This document shows, piece by piece, positions 6,988 through 15,055 of a stretch of 15,060 nucleotides of DNA (positions within the stretch are counted from its first letter, which is position 1; the number at the start of each line of letters is the position of its first letter). Source of the stretch: CAZILM01 sp964625325 (GTDB lineage: Bacteria > Patescibacteriota > Saccharimonadia > Saccharimonadales > CAYVSP01); contig CAZVBA010000017.1 of assembly GCA_964625325.1 (NCBI GenBank), positions 1 to 15,060 on the forward strand, written 5' to 3'. Below the pieces are notes generated by a model. It saw nothing but the letters and a program-made list of their open reading frames with translations. It was not told where the DNA came from and made no database searches. Both the position numbers and the translations under genes were made by a program.

Positions 6988-7052
6988 GAGTTATTCCTTT
7001 TATATTTATAAAACTATTTAACCTTAACAATTATGCCCAAGCTTTGTCAAAT

Positions 7053-8135
7053 CTACTCGCCTAAGACATGGTCCAAGTAGGCTTCTATGAACTGGTTAAT
7101 ATTACCGTCGAGCACGGCCTCAATATCAGACGTCTCGTATTTGCTGCGGACGTCTTTGACCTGTTTATAGGGATGGAGTACATAAGAGCGGATTTGGTTA
7201 CCCCAGGCCGCTTGTTCATTCGGCCCCTTCAATTCGGAAATCTGGCTGGCGTGCTGCTCCAACTGCAAGGCGGCTAGTTTAGAGCGCAAAATGGTCATAG
7301 CGGTTTCCTTATTTTGCAGTTGGCTGCGCTCGTTTTGAATGACGACTACAATACCGGTCGGCAAATGGGTAATTCGTACTGCCGAATCCGTGGTATTGAC
7401 CGACTGGCCGCCGTGGCCACCACTGCGAAAAACATCTATCTTGAGATCCTTTTCGTCTATTTCCAAGTCTTGGGGGGTGTCAATCTTGGGCAGCACGTCG
7501 ACTTTGGCAAAGCTGGTCTGGCGTAAATGGTCGGCGTTAAAGGGGCTTAAGCGCACCAAGCGGTGGACGCCGTGCTCGCCTTTGAGCCGGCCGTAGGCAA
7601 AATTGCCCGACAATTCCAGTGTGACACTCTTCAGACCGGCCTCGTCGCCGCTGCTCTGGTCGAGTGTTTTGAGCTGCAAACCTTGGCTTTCAGCCCAACG
7701 GCTGTACATTCTAAGCAGCATTTGGGCCCAATCTTGAGCGTCAGTACCGCCAGCCCCGGCGTAAATGCTTAGCAAGGCGTCGTGGTCGTCATAAGGACCG
7801 CTGAATTTGAGCTCATGTTTGAGGTCGTCTAGAGTTTGCTCGGCAGCTTTAATTTGCTGTTCTAAATCTGCTCTCAGACTAGCGTCTTTAAGAGCAATCA
7901 GGTCGCCCAAATCAGTTACCGCCAGCGCCAGTTCGCGCCACGGCGTAATCCGCGCCTCCAGTTGACTGATGCGCTTCATAACATCTTGGGCGGCTTGGTT
8001 ATCGGCCCAAAAATCAGCTGTCTGTGACACAACTTGCAGCTTTTGCATCTCATCTTCTAATGCCGTAATGTGCAACTGTTGAATCGCCTGATCAATTTCA
8101 GTACTCAGCGCGGCGGCCTTTTTCTCCAAGTCCAT
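7053..8135 (-). CDS. prfB: Peptide chain release factor 2
   Basis: 360 residues, full length. It recognises UAA and UGA in the ribosomal A site and triggers peptide release. The RF2-specific tripeptide SPF is at 197-199, and the catalytic GGQ is at 242-244 in RSGGHGGQSVNTTDSAVR. The N-terminal helical domain spans about 1-110. The reading frame is continuous from MDLEKK, with no in-frame UGA near the start, so the autoregulatory +1 frameshift common in RF2 genes is absent. Its presence fits the use of TGA as a stop in ftsE and serS. ATG at 8135 has no usable Shine-Dalgarno, and a TAAAAT -10 ends 7 nt upstream. The M16 peptidase gene ends only 35 nt before it, so read-through is also possible. 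Confidence 0.97.
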   Translation of the reverse strand: MDLEKKAAALSTEIDQAIQQLHITALEDEMQKLQVVSQTADFWADNQAAQDVMKRISQLEARITPWRELALAVTDLGDLIALKDASLRADLEQQIKAAEQTLDDLKHELKFSGPYDDHDALLSIYAGAGGTDAQDWAQMLLRMYSRWAESQGLQLKTLDQSSGDEAGLKSVTLELSGNFAYGRLKGEHGVHRLVRLSPFNADHLRQTSFAKVDVLPKIDTPQDLEIDEKDLKIDVFRSGGHGGQSVNTTDSAVRITHLPTGIVVVIQNERSQLQNKETAMTILRSKLAALQLEQHASQISELKGPNEQAAWGNQIRSYVLHPYKQVKDVRSKYETSDIEAVLDGNINQFIEAYLDHVLGE

Positions 8136-8142
8136 ACTTTCT

Positions 8143-8148
8143 ATTTTA
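8143..8148 (-). promoter_or_regulatory. -10 box (TAAAAT) of a probable leaderless prfB promoter
   Basis: TAAAAT on the minus strand, five of six matches, ends 7 nt (AGAAAGT) before the prfB ATG. There is no -35 match at 16-18 nt. The spacing is the same as for ftsE and serS, which is the main reason for calling it. Confidence 0.45.
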
Positions 8149-8170
8149 CAGGTTCTATCTTAAAAGTCCC

Positions 8171-9457
8171 TCATTTCCAGAGAGGTAATAACTGTTTGTA
8201 CAGCTTGCGGCTAAAGGCGTCGCCGGCATTGCCGAGCGTACCAAAGCCCCAAACATTCTCGGCAAACAGCGATTGGCTGACGGCGATGATGCGGTCTTTG
8301 GTGATAGCTTTGATGCGGTCTGGGATTTCGTAGTAATCATCAATTTTATCGTCAAAGAAATAGCGCTGGGCATAGCCGTTGGCCGTACCGCCGACGGTTT
8401 GGCCGCTGCGCTGGAAGCGGCCCAGGGCGTATTGCTTGGCTTCTTCAATATCAGTCTTGTCCAAATTACCCCTGAAGACTTCCTGGAGCTCGCGAATCAT
8501 GATAGCAAACAGAGCCGGTGCGTTTTTGGGCAGCACCTGGGCACCAAACCACCAGTTGCTGGTCTGCTCGGTCAGACCGAAACCGGAGCTCATGTGATAG
8601 ACCAAGCCACGCTCGCGGGCGGTGCCCAAAATGCGCGAGTAGAGAGTCTCAGTTAACATGGCGTTAATCAGGCCCAGCGCATCACTCTCGGGATCGCTGA
8701 GGCGGCGTTGCAAGAAGGTGTCCAGATAAAAATAGAGGTTATCAATGGTTTCATTCTGGATATGCATCGGTTTGACCAGGCGCCGTGGTTTTTCTAGTGG
8801 TAAGGTGGTGCGACCGTCCCCTTTCGGCAGCTCTAAGTTGGCCAGCAAACTTTTGATGGCCTGGCGGCGAGCCGCCGGCAAATCCCCGGCAATCACAAAG
8901 CGCAGATTACTGCTGGTGTGGGTCTTGTGATAGTGTTCTCGGACGTCTTCAACATTGACGTTGTCCATCAGCGCAAAGCGGTGTTGGTCGGTGAGCACCA
9001 AAAAGCCGTAGGCCTGGCGTAAGGCCAAACTCAGATAGCGAAAATGGTTATTGCTGCGGGCCATCAACTCTTCGCGGACGTTGCCAAACTCGGCATTAAA
9101 CTCGTCTTCTAAAAATAGCGGCTTGGTAATAGCCGTCAGTAATAACCCTAGAACGCGGTCCCATTCAAAGTCGGCGCATTCGGCTTCGTAACTAATCTCA
9201 TAAGTACCAGTGCTGGCGTTAGAATAGGCACCGTTCTTCTCAAATTCGGCCTGGAAAGCACGGGCCTTGGGAATCAGCTCATTAGCGCCCAAGAGCAAAT
9301 GCTCCATCAGATGGGGCGTTTCCCACTTTGACTTGCGCACCAGGTATTCACCGGCTCTAAAGTTGAGATCAAAGGTCATCACGGTGGCATCGGGAATATT
9401 GACGAGTAGACCTTTGGCGCCATTGCGCAATGTTAACTCAGTGACCGAATGCTTCAT
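8171..9457 (-). CDS. M16 family zinc metallopeptidase (single-unit, pitrilysin-type fold)
   Basis: 428 residues, one M16 half-module pair as in the bacterial processing-peptidase-like proteins. The inverted zinc motif is intact: H49-L-M-E52-H53, followed 77 residues later by E130 in NVREEL (126-131), the third ligand. A C-terminal M16 domain follows (about 190-400). There is no signal peptide, so it is predicted cytoplasmic and probably degrades peptides or processes small proteins; the substrate is unknown. The start at ATG 9457 is fixed by TAGGAG (9467-9462), which overlaps the secA TAG stop only 10 nt upstream, so translation is likely coupled to secA. Two M16 proteins often form a heterodimer with one inactive partner; only this active-type one is seen here. 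Confidence 0.92.
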   Translation of the reverse strand: MKHSVTELTLRNGAKGLLVNIPDATVMTFDLNFRAGEYLVRKSKWETPHLMEHLLLGANELIPKARAFQAEFEKNGAYSNASTGTYEISYEAECADFEWDRVLGLLLTAITKPLFLEDEFNAEFGNVREELMARSNNHFRYLSLALRQAYGFLVLTDQHRFALMDNVNVEDVREHYHKTHTSSNLRFVIAGDLPAARRQAIKSLLANLELPKGDGRTTLPLEKPRRLVKPMHIQNETIDNLYFYLDTFLQRRLSDPESDALGLINAMLTETLYSRILGTARERGLVYHMSSGFGLTEQTSNWWFGAQVLPKNAPALFAIMIRELQEVFRGNLDKTDIEEAKQYALGRFQRSGQTVGGTANGYAQRYFFDDKIDDYYEIPDRIKAITKDRIIAVSQSLFAENVWGFGTLGNAGDAFSRKLYKQLLPLWK

Positions 9458-9467
9458 GGGCTCCTAC

Positions 9468-12071
9468 CTACTTTCGCTTACGGTTTTTGGCTTTGCGTTT
9501 GCGTTCGGCCTTGCGAGCCTTCTTGATTTTATCGTGCTGGCGGCGCTTAACCTGCTGCTCTTCGCTGGCGTCACTAAAATCGCCGGCTTCAAATTCTTCG
9601 GCTTCGATAATCGTATCGGCGTTATCAACCGACTGGCGGGCGGCCCGGGTTAGTTCGGTTTCAATCGGCCGCTCTAATTCGTCCTCGCTGACTGGTTGAG
9701 CATGGAAGAGCGCCCGCACGACATCACGCCGCAAATCGTTCTGCATAGTTTCAAACATAATCTGGCCTTGGCGGCGGTACTCAACTAATGGATCGCGCTG
9801 GCCGACGCTAATCCAGTGAATGCCCTCTCTGAGGTGGTCCATATTCTCCAGGTGCTGCATCCAGAGGTTATCGAGTACCTGCAAGTAGATGTCGCGCTCG
9901 ATTTTATGCAAAATTTCATCGCCGAAGGCCTTTTCGCGGGCCTCATATAATTCATTAGCTTCCTGCAACAACACCTTGCCAAAACTGGTGGTGTCACTGT
10001 CGAACAAGCGGTCCATGGTGGCGTCATCGAACGGAAAGACTTCGCTGACAATGTCTTCAAACTGGTCGCTCAAAGCCTGTGGCGAGTTGGCTAAAGCCTC
10101 GGATTCTTCTTCAATAAATATCTTAATGCGCTTGCTGATATCGGCCTGGTGCAGGATTTCGCGACGCATGGCATAGGTGGCCTTGCGGTGGCGGTTCATG
10201 ACATCGTCGTACTGCACCACATTCTTACGAGCGTCAAAGTTGTAGCCCTCAACCTTCTTTTGGGCGGCTTCCAGGCTCTTGCTAATCATGCGGTTCTCAA
10301 TCGGTGTTTCGTCGTCCACCCGTAGTCTATCCATGATGGAACCAATCCGGTCGCCGCCGAAGATGCGCATCAGGTCATCGTCAGTACTGACGAAGAATTG
10401 GGTGGTGCCGGGGTCGCCCTGGCGGCCGGCCCGGCCGCGCAGCTGGTTGTCGATGCGACGCGATTCATGACGTTCACTGCCGAGCACAAACAAACCGCCG
10501 AGCTCTTTGACGCCTTCACCCAAGACGATGTCGGTACCGCGGCCGGCAATATTGGTGGCCAATGTTACCGAGCCCTGCTCGCCGGCTTTGGCGACGATGC
10601 CGGCTTCGCGTTCGTTATTTTTGGCATTCAGCGTCTCATGTTTGACGCCGGCCTTAGTCAGCATACGGCTCAATACTTCATTTTTCTCGACTGAAACCGT
10701 ACCGAGCAGCACCGGCTGGCCCTTTTGTTGGAGCAGCTTGAGCTCGCGCACGATAGCCCGGAACTTGCCTTCTTCGCTTCTGTAAATGCGGTCGGTGCGG
10801 TCATCTCGAACTATTTTTTTGTTGGATGGCACTTCGACGACTTCAAGCTTATAGACCTGGTGGAATTCTTCTTCCTCGGTTTTGGCTGTTCCGGTCATAC
10901 CGGCCAGTTTTTCGTAGAGACGGAAGTAGTTCTGGAAGGAGATTGTCGCCAGCGTCATTGATTCTTCTTGAACTTCAACACCTTCTTTGGCTTCAATCGC
11001 CTGGTGCAGGCCTTCGTTATAGCGGCGGCCCTTCAGTAAACGACCGGTAAATTCATCGACAATCACCACTTCGCCATCGGTCGTGACGACATAATCCTTA
11101 TCGCGCTTAAACAGTGCTTGGGCCTTGAGGGCCTGGTCGAGGTGGTAAATAGTCCTGATATTTTCGGTGGCATACAGATTGCTGATACCCAAGGTTTTTT
11201 CCAGCAGCGTAATGCCGGCGTTGGTTAGGATGACCGAGCGACGCTTTTCGTCCTTTTCATAGTGTTCAGTCTCTTTGAGATTGCGCACTACCTTAGAAAA
11301 TTGGGCATAGGCGCTGCCGCTGGTGACGGCCGGCGCCGAGATAATTAACGGCGTGCGGGCTTCATCAATCAGAATCGAGTCGACTTCGTCGACGATGGCA
11401 TAATGCAACGGACGCTGGCGCAGCTGGTCGACTTCGCGGACCATGTTGTCGCGCAGATAATCAAAACCGAACTCATTGTTCGTACCGTAAGTAATGTCGG
11501 CGTTATAAGCTTCTTGGCGGCTGGCCGGCTTGAGGTGGTGGAAGCGCGGATCCTGGTGCTTGGTATTACTAAAATTGCGGTCAAAGACGTATGATTCGTC
11601 GGCAATAATCACGCCGGTCGTCAGGCCCAGAAAATCATAGACCTGTCCCATCCAACCGGCATCGCGCTGCGCCAAATAGTCGTTCACGGTCACCAAATGG
11701 ACGCCCTTGCCAGTCAACGCATTAAGGTAGATCGGCAAGGTAGCCACTAGGGTCTTACCTTCACCGGTTTTCATCTCGGCCACGCTGCCCTCGTGCATCA
11801 CCATGCCGCCAATCAGCTGGACGTCAAAATGACGCTGCCCCAAAGTCCGGGTAGCGGCTTCGCGGACGACCGCAAAAGCATCGGGCAACAACTTGTCCAA
11901 ACTATCTTTGGCCAGTCGTTTTTTGAAAACGTCGGTCTGAGCCCGCAGCTTGGCATCTGACATTTTCTTATATATGTCAGCCCGAGCATTGACATCATTG
12001 GTCCGTTTTTTTAGTCGCTTAACTGTTTTGGCTTGCGGATCGCCCAGTACGCGCTTCAGTATTTTTCGCAA
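9468..12071 (-). CDS. secA: Preprotein translocase ATPase SecA
   Basis: 867 residues. It drives secretory preproteins through SecYEG by ATP hydrolysis at the membrane. Walker A is TGEGKT (102-107), with Walker B IVDEVD (226-231) in the first nucleotide-binding fold. The preprotein cross-linking domain runs from about 232 to 370, and the second fold carries NIAGRGTDI and QLRGRAGRQGD. The helical wing and scaffold follow. The C-terminus lacks the Cys-rich zinc motif and instead ends in a very basic Lys/Arg tail. The start is a TTG at 12071 with GGGAGG 9 nt upstream, which is good spacing, and no better ATG is near. It follows hpf by 80 nt, with a possible -10 (TACAAT, 12114-12109), and is followed closely by the M16 gene. 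Confidence 0.97.
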   Translation of the reverse strand: MRKILKRVLGDPQAKTVKRLKKRTNDVNARADIYKKMSDAKLRAQTDVFKKRLAKDSLDKLLPDAFAVVREAATRTLGQRHFDVQLIGGMVMHEGSVAEMKTGEGKTLVATLPIYLNALTGKGVHLVTVNDYLAQRDAGWMGQVYDFLGLTTGVIIADESYVFDRNFSNTKHQDPRFHHLKPASRQEAYNADITYGTNNEFGFDYLRDNMVREVDQLRQRPLHYAIVDEVDSILIDEARTPLIISAPAVTSGSAYAQFSKVVRNLKETEHYEKDEKRRSVILTNAGITLLEKTLGISNLYATENIRTIYHLDQALKAQALFKRDKDYVVTTDGEVVIVDEFTGRLLKGRRYNEGLHQAIEAKEGVEVQEESMTLATISFQNYFRLYEKLAGMTGTAKTEEEEFHQVYKLEVVEVPSNKKIVRDDRTDRIYRSEEGKFRAIVRELKLLQQKGQPVLLGTVSVEKNEVLSRMLTKAGVKHETLNAKNNEREAGIVAKAGEQGSVTLATNIAGRGTDIVLGEGVKELGGLFVLGSERHESRRIDNQLRGRAGRQGDPGTTQFFVSTDDDLMRIFGGDRIGSIMDRLRVDDETPIENRMISKSLEAAQKKVEGYNFDARKNVVQYDDVMNRHRKATYAMRREILHQADISKRIKIFIEEESEALANSPQALSDQFEDIVSEVFPFDDATMDRLFDSDTTSFGKVLLQEANELYEAREKAFGDEILHKIERDIYLQVLDNLWMQHLENMDHLREGIHWISVGQRDPLVEYRRQGQIMFETMQNDLRRDVVRALFHAQPVSEDELERPIETELTRAARQSVDNADTIIEAEEFEAGDFSDASEEQQVKRRQHDKIKKARKAERKRKAKNRKRK

Positions 12072-12108
12072 AGTGAATAACCTCCCTCAGTAGTTCGCGC
12101 TGGACTCT

Positions 12109-12114
12109 ATTGTA
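12109..12114 (-). promoter_or_regulatory. Candidate -10 (TACAAT) for secA
   Basis: TACAAT matches the consensus at five of six bases and would start transcription near 12102, leaving a leader of about 30 nt with the secA GGGAGG site. No -35 is recognisable. A small hairpin lies just upstream (12120-12125 with 12133-12138, TAGCGC/GCGCTA). It has no U-tract on the minus strand, so it is not a terminator for hpf. Confidence 0.3.
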
Positions 12115-12151
12115 CCTGATAGCGCCCTTTGCGCGCTACGTCTTTTTCACA

Positions 12152-12514
12152 CTATAAACCGCGGCGTCGTATTCTGGATAGCACGCGGCGGTGCAAGCGC
12201 AATGTGCTGTGGGTTTCTTTATACTTTTTGAGCAAATTTTTGAGCTTGGCTTCAACAATATCAACAGCAGCGTACATATTCATGGTCGATTCGCTGACCA
12301 TCAGCTTGTCGTGCGGCAGAAACATGACGACTTCGCAGGTATAGTGCTTTTTATCCTTGGCCTTGGTGTCTTTAAGGATAACTTCGGCGTGGATGCTCTC
12401 GCGCGTCTTGCGCGGTGTAAAACGATCAAGCTTGCCGATTTTCCTGGTGATATATTCACGCAGTTTCTTGTCGACTTCGGTGTGGACGGCTGAAATCTCC
12501 AGCTTTTGAATCAT
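12152..12514 (-). CDS. hpf: Short-form ribosome hibernation promoting factor (HPF/RaiA family)
   Basis: 120 residues, the short HPF/YfiA type without the C-terminal dimerisation domain of long HPF. The beta-alpha-beta-beta-beta-alpha fold is suggested by MIQKLEISAVHTEV at the start, the conserved helix around KLREYITRKIGKLDRF (17-32), the HAEVILKDT strand and the helix DIVEAKLKNLLKKYKE (85-100). The tail is Arg-rich (RLHRRVLSRIRRRGL). It should bind the decoding centre of the 30S subunit and inactivate ribosomes in stress or slow growth. The ATG at 12514 overlaps the serS TGA as ATGA, with GGGAGGG 11 nt upstream inside serS, so it is translationally coupled to the synthetase. The gene name could equally be raiA. 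Confidence 0.93.
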   Translation of the reverse strand: MIQKLEISAVHTEVDKKLREYITRKIGKLDRFTPRKTRESIHAEVILKDTKAKDKKHYTCEVVMFLPHDKLMVSESTMNMYAAVDIVEAKLKNLLKKYKETHSTLRLHRRVLSRIRRRGL

Positions 12515-13809
12515 AATTCAGACTTCCCTCCCATAAATGGTTTTAGTGCTTCCGGAACCATGATGTGGCCATCGTGCGTCTGGTAATTTTCCATGATGGC
12601 GATGAGTATACGCGGCATGGCGATGGCGGTGGCGTCGTTGGTATGAACCAGCTCGACTTCACCGTTGCTGCCGCGAGTTCTAGTACGCAAGCTGCGCGCC
12701 TGGTAATCGGTCATGTAATCGGCGGTGTGCGTCTCGCGGTAGGTGTCTTGCGACGGTAGCCAAACCTCAATGTCGACGCCGCGGGCATTTGGTGTACCGA
12801 TATCGGCCGTACACTTGTTGAGGACGCGGTATGGCAGGCCTAGCTGTTGCATTAGGTATTCCTGAATGGCAATTAGGAATAAATGCTCCTGCAAGCCGCT
12901 GCCTGGCTGGCTAAAGACCTCCATCTCCAGCTTGTCGAACTGGTGCAGGCGCATGATGCCCTCAAGATCTTTGCCGTACGAGCCGGCCTCGCGCCGAAAA
13001 CTAGTACTGTAGCCAATATAACGGATGGGCAGGTCGGCCTCCGCGAGAATTTCGTCCATATATATATTCGATAAAGAGTGCTCGGCGCTGGCATTCAGCC
13101 AAAGTTCGTCATCGGCTAATTTATAAGTCGTTTCCTCGGCGTTGAGGCGGCCGGTGGCTTCATAGGCTTCGGTCCGGACTAATGCCGGCGGCACAATCGG
13201 CACAAACGGTTTGGCGCTCAGTTCGAGCTTATTGTCTTGAATAATTTGTTCTAGGACACGCTCGTTAGTAAGTGTCTGAAGCACAAACTGGACCAGCCCA
13301 AATTGCAGCTCGACCAAACCACCCTTGATGTAAGCAAAGCGCGCGCCGGCTACTTTGGCGGCGCGCTCCTTATCAATCAAACCTTTGGCAGCGGCCAGCT
13401 CGACGTGGCTTTTTGGCTTAAAATCAAAGTCGCGCTTGGTGCCGACCTCTTTAGTGACGACATTTTCAGCTTCGCTCTGCCCCACTGGCACGTCGTCCAG
13501 CGGCATATTGGGTACGCTCTTTAAAAGTGGCCAATATTTTTTATCAAGGATCTCTAGATCTTGTTCAAGCTTGGCCAGTTCGTCTTTGATTTGTCGCCCA
13601 GCGGCGATTTCAGATTCGCTAGGTTTGCCACTTTTCAGTTTTTCAGCGTGTTCGTTACGCTTTTGGCGCAGGGCTTCAATTTGAGTCAGCCGAGTGCGCC
13701 TTTCACCATCCAGCTCCAGCAGCTGAGCGATATCAACCTTGACCTGCTTTTGGGCGGCTTTTGTTTGGACCAGTTCGAGGTTATCGCGGATAAACTGAAT
13801 ATCTAGCAT
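12511..13809 (-). CDS. serS: Seryl-tRNA synthetase
   Basis: 432 residues, class IIa synthetase that charges tRNA-Ser. The N-terminal long coiled-coil arm (about 30-100) binds the tRNA variable arm. The catalytic core has motif 2 around TSFRREAGSYGKD (269-281) and EGIMRLHQFDKLE (283-295), and motif 3 around ATAIAMPRILIAIMENYQ (393-410, arginine R400). The usual TAE serine-binding triplet reads SAE (241-243), a conservative change. ATG at 13809 has no Shine-Dalgarno. TATACT ends 7 nt before it, inside the 20-nt gap after the receiver gene, so a leaderless internal promoter is likely. It overlaps hpf by 4 nt. Confidence 0.98.
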   Translation of the reverse strand: MLDIQFIRDNLELVQTKAAQKQVKVDIAQLLELDGERRTRLTQIEALRQKRNEHAEKLKSGKPSESEIAAGRQIKDELAKLEQDLEILDKKYWPLLKSVPNMPLDDVPVGQSEAENVVTKEVGTKRDFDFKPKSHVELAAAKGLIDKERAAKVAGARFAYIKGGLVELQFGLVQFVLQTLTNERVLEQIIQDNKLELSAKPFVPIVPPALVRTEAYEATGRLNAEETTYKLADDELWLNASAEHSLSNIYMDEILAEADLPIRYIGYSTSFRREAGSYGKDLEGIMRLHQFDKLEMEVFSQPGSGLQEHLFLIAIQEYLMQQLGLPYRVLNKCTADIGTPNARGVDIEVWLPSQDTYRETHTADYMTDYQARSLRTRTRGSNGEVELVHTNDATAIAMPRILIAIMENYQTHDGHIMVPEALKPFMGGKSEL

Positions 13810-13816
13810 AGGTAAT

Positions 13817-13822
13817 AGTATA
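13817..13822 (-). promoter_or_regulatory. -10 box (TATACT) of a probable leaderless serS promoter
   Basis: TATACT, five of six matches, ends 7 nt (ATTACCT) before the serS ATG. It sits in the 20-nt gap behind the receiver gene, so upstream promoter contacts would lie inside that gene. No -35 and no Shine-Dalgarno are seen. Confidence 0.55.
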
Positions 13823-13829
13823 ACCGGTT

Positions 13830-14204
13830 TTAGGCGGTCATTTTCTGAATATATTCCACTAAGGCTCGTGGCGTGTAGTTGACCTTGAGTAAGTAGCCGT
13901 CAGTCAAGGCTTCCATTTTATGCCGCGTCTCATCATCTTCACCAAAGTTAGTCAGAATCAAAACACGGCTATGAAAGTTTGGTGTTTTCTTAGGGTTGCG
14001 TAGCGCCGCCAGTATATCCATGCCCGACATGTTGGGCAGCATCAAATCAAGCAATATCAGATCAAAATCACCAGTCTGGGCAATCTTTAAGCCCTGTAGC
14101 CCGTCCTTAGCAACGCTAACCTCATAGCCGGCCTTTTTTAACACCATGGCATAAAGTTCGGCTAGTTGTGTCTCGTCCTCTATGAACAGTATCTTCTTGA
14201 TCAT
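13830..14204 (-). CDS. Stand-alone response regulator receiver protein
   Basis: 124 residues, a bare receiver domain. The acidic pocket is E9-D10, the phosphoacceptor is D53 (LILLDLMLP), the switch threonine is T85 and the conserved lysine is K107. There is no output domain and no N-terminal extension, unlike the receiver at 57-479. It should accept phosphate from a histidine kinase or phosphotransfer protein encoded elsewhere. ATG at 14204 follows the nuclease gene by 35 nt and has no Shine-Dalgarno. TACGAT (14216-14211) ends 6 nt upstream and could be a weak -10, giving another leaderless start. serS begins 20 nt after its stop. Confidence 0.94.
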   Translation of the reverse strand: MIKKILFIEDETQLAELYAMVLKKAGYEVSVAKDGLQGLKIAQTGDFDLILLDLMLPNMSGMDILAALRNPKKTPNFHSRVLILTNFGEDDETRHKMEALTDGYLLKVNYTPRALVEYIQKMTA

Positions 14205-14239
14205 GGTTTAATCGTAGTCGTGTTTACGGTTCGCCGCAA

Positions 14240-15055
14240 CTAAATAAGTTTGGGCTGCTTGCGATTCTGCAGGGTTTTCAATGTTAATTCGGTGCGCGCC
14301 CGGGCGTAGCTGCAGTATTCGCAATCTTTTCGACTATCCATAACGCTTTTGCCGACTTCCGGGATCTGATCGCTCTCCAAGACTTTTTTCATGTTAATAA
14401 GCGTCGGTTCTATCCAGCCGTCACTACCAGTGTAAGGAATTATTTTGGTCCGAAATTCGACTTTGTCGTTGAAGCCATCTAAATCCATACGCCCGTTAGC
14501 ATAGACGAAATACCCTGTATCGCTAACCTTGAAACCATTACCCCTAAACAGCCATTGATAGATCTCTAACTGTCGTTTGTACATGTCTTGCCACTCGGCA
14601 TCCAGCGTAATGTCACTGGCTTTTGCAGTGGCCTTGTAGTCTACGATTACCAATTCCCCACTCTTTAAATCAACCCAGATATCGTCAACGCCGCCCCAGA
14701 TAATCAGGTTGGTCTTTTCGTGTAAAAACTCGACACCGGTACGCGGCACATCCCGCCAGACATCGATGTTGGCGTGCTGAAACGGCACCAGATCCAACTC
14801 ATAGGATTTCATTAATGGATGTGTGGTCTGGGCGGCCCGGTGCACATCAAATTCTTTTTTCATCAGCGTATCTATGGCTTTATTTATCTGAAATGGCGGA
14901 CTGCTGGGGCGTTTGATTTTCAGCCGTGCTTCCAGCCAGAAACAGCGCGGACACTGCATAAATAGGTCGACCTTACTGCGACTCAGTTTATAGGGTTCTT
15001 TCTGCCCGGGCTGATACGGTTTACTACGCTCAGCCCAATAGTTATTACCCGCCAT
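14240..15055 (-). CDS. PD-(D/E)XK nuclease, Cas4/RecB-like with probable Fe-S cluster
   Basis: 271 residues. The core has GGVDD (121-125), then VDYKA (138-142) with D139 and K141, and QLEIYQ (162-167), matching the GxxD, (D/E)xK and QxxxYxxx motifs of RecB/Cas4-type nucleases. H72 may be the N-terminal histidine. Four cysteines, C35/C38 (CPRC) near the N-terminus and C245/C248 (CEYC) near the C-terminus, are placed like the ligands that clamp a 4Fe-4S cluster in this family. It is expected to degrade or process single-stranded DNA ends, in repair rather than CRISPR adaptation, because no cas gene or repeat array is visible. The ATG at 15055 is only five bases from the window edge, so its start context and upstream neighbour cannot be seen. 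Confidence 0.85.
   Translation of the reverse strand: MAGNNYWAERSKPYQPGQKEPYKLSRSKVDLFMQCPRCFWLEARLKIKRPSSPPFQINKAIDTLMKKEFDVHRAAQTTHPLMKSYELDLVPFQHANIDVWRDVPRTGVEFLHEKTNLIIWGGVDDIWVDLKSGELVIVDYKATAKASDITLDAEWQDMYKRQLEIYQWLFRGNGFKVSDTGYFVYANGRMDLDGFNDKVEFRTKIIPYTGSDGWIEPTLINMKKVLESDQIPEVGKSVMDSRKDCEYCSYARARTELTLKTLQNRKQPKLI

Noticed and set aside
12120..12148. Plus-strand terminator (TAGCGC/GCGCTA stem followed by TCTTTTT)
   Set aside because: The stem is only 6 bp, no plus-strand gene precedes it, and it lies at the 3' end of hpf; it is probably fortuitous.
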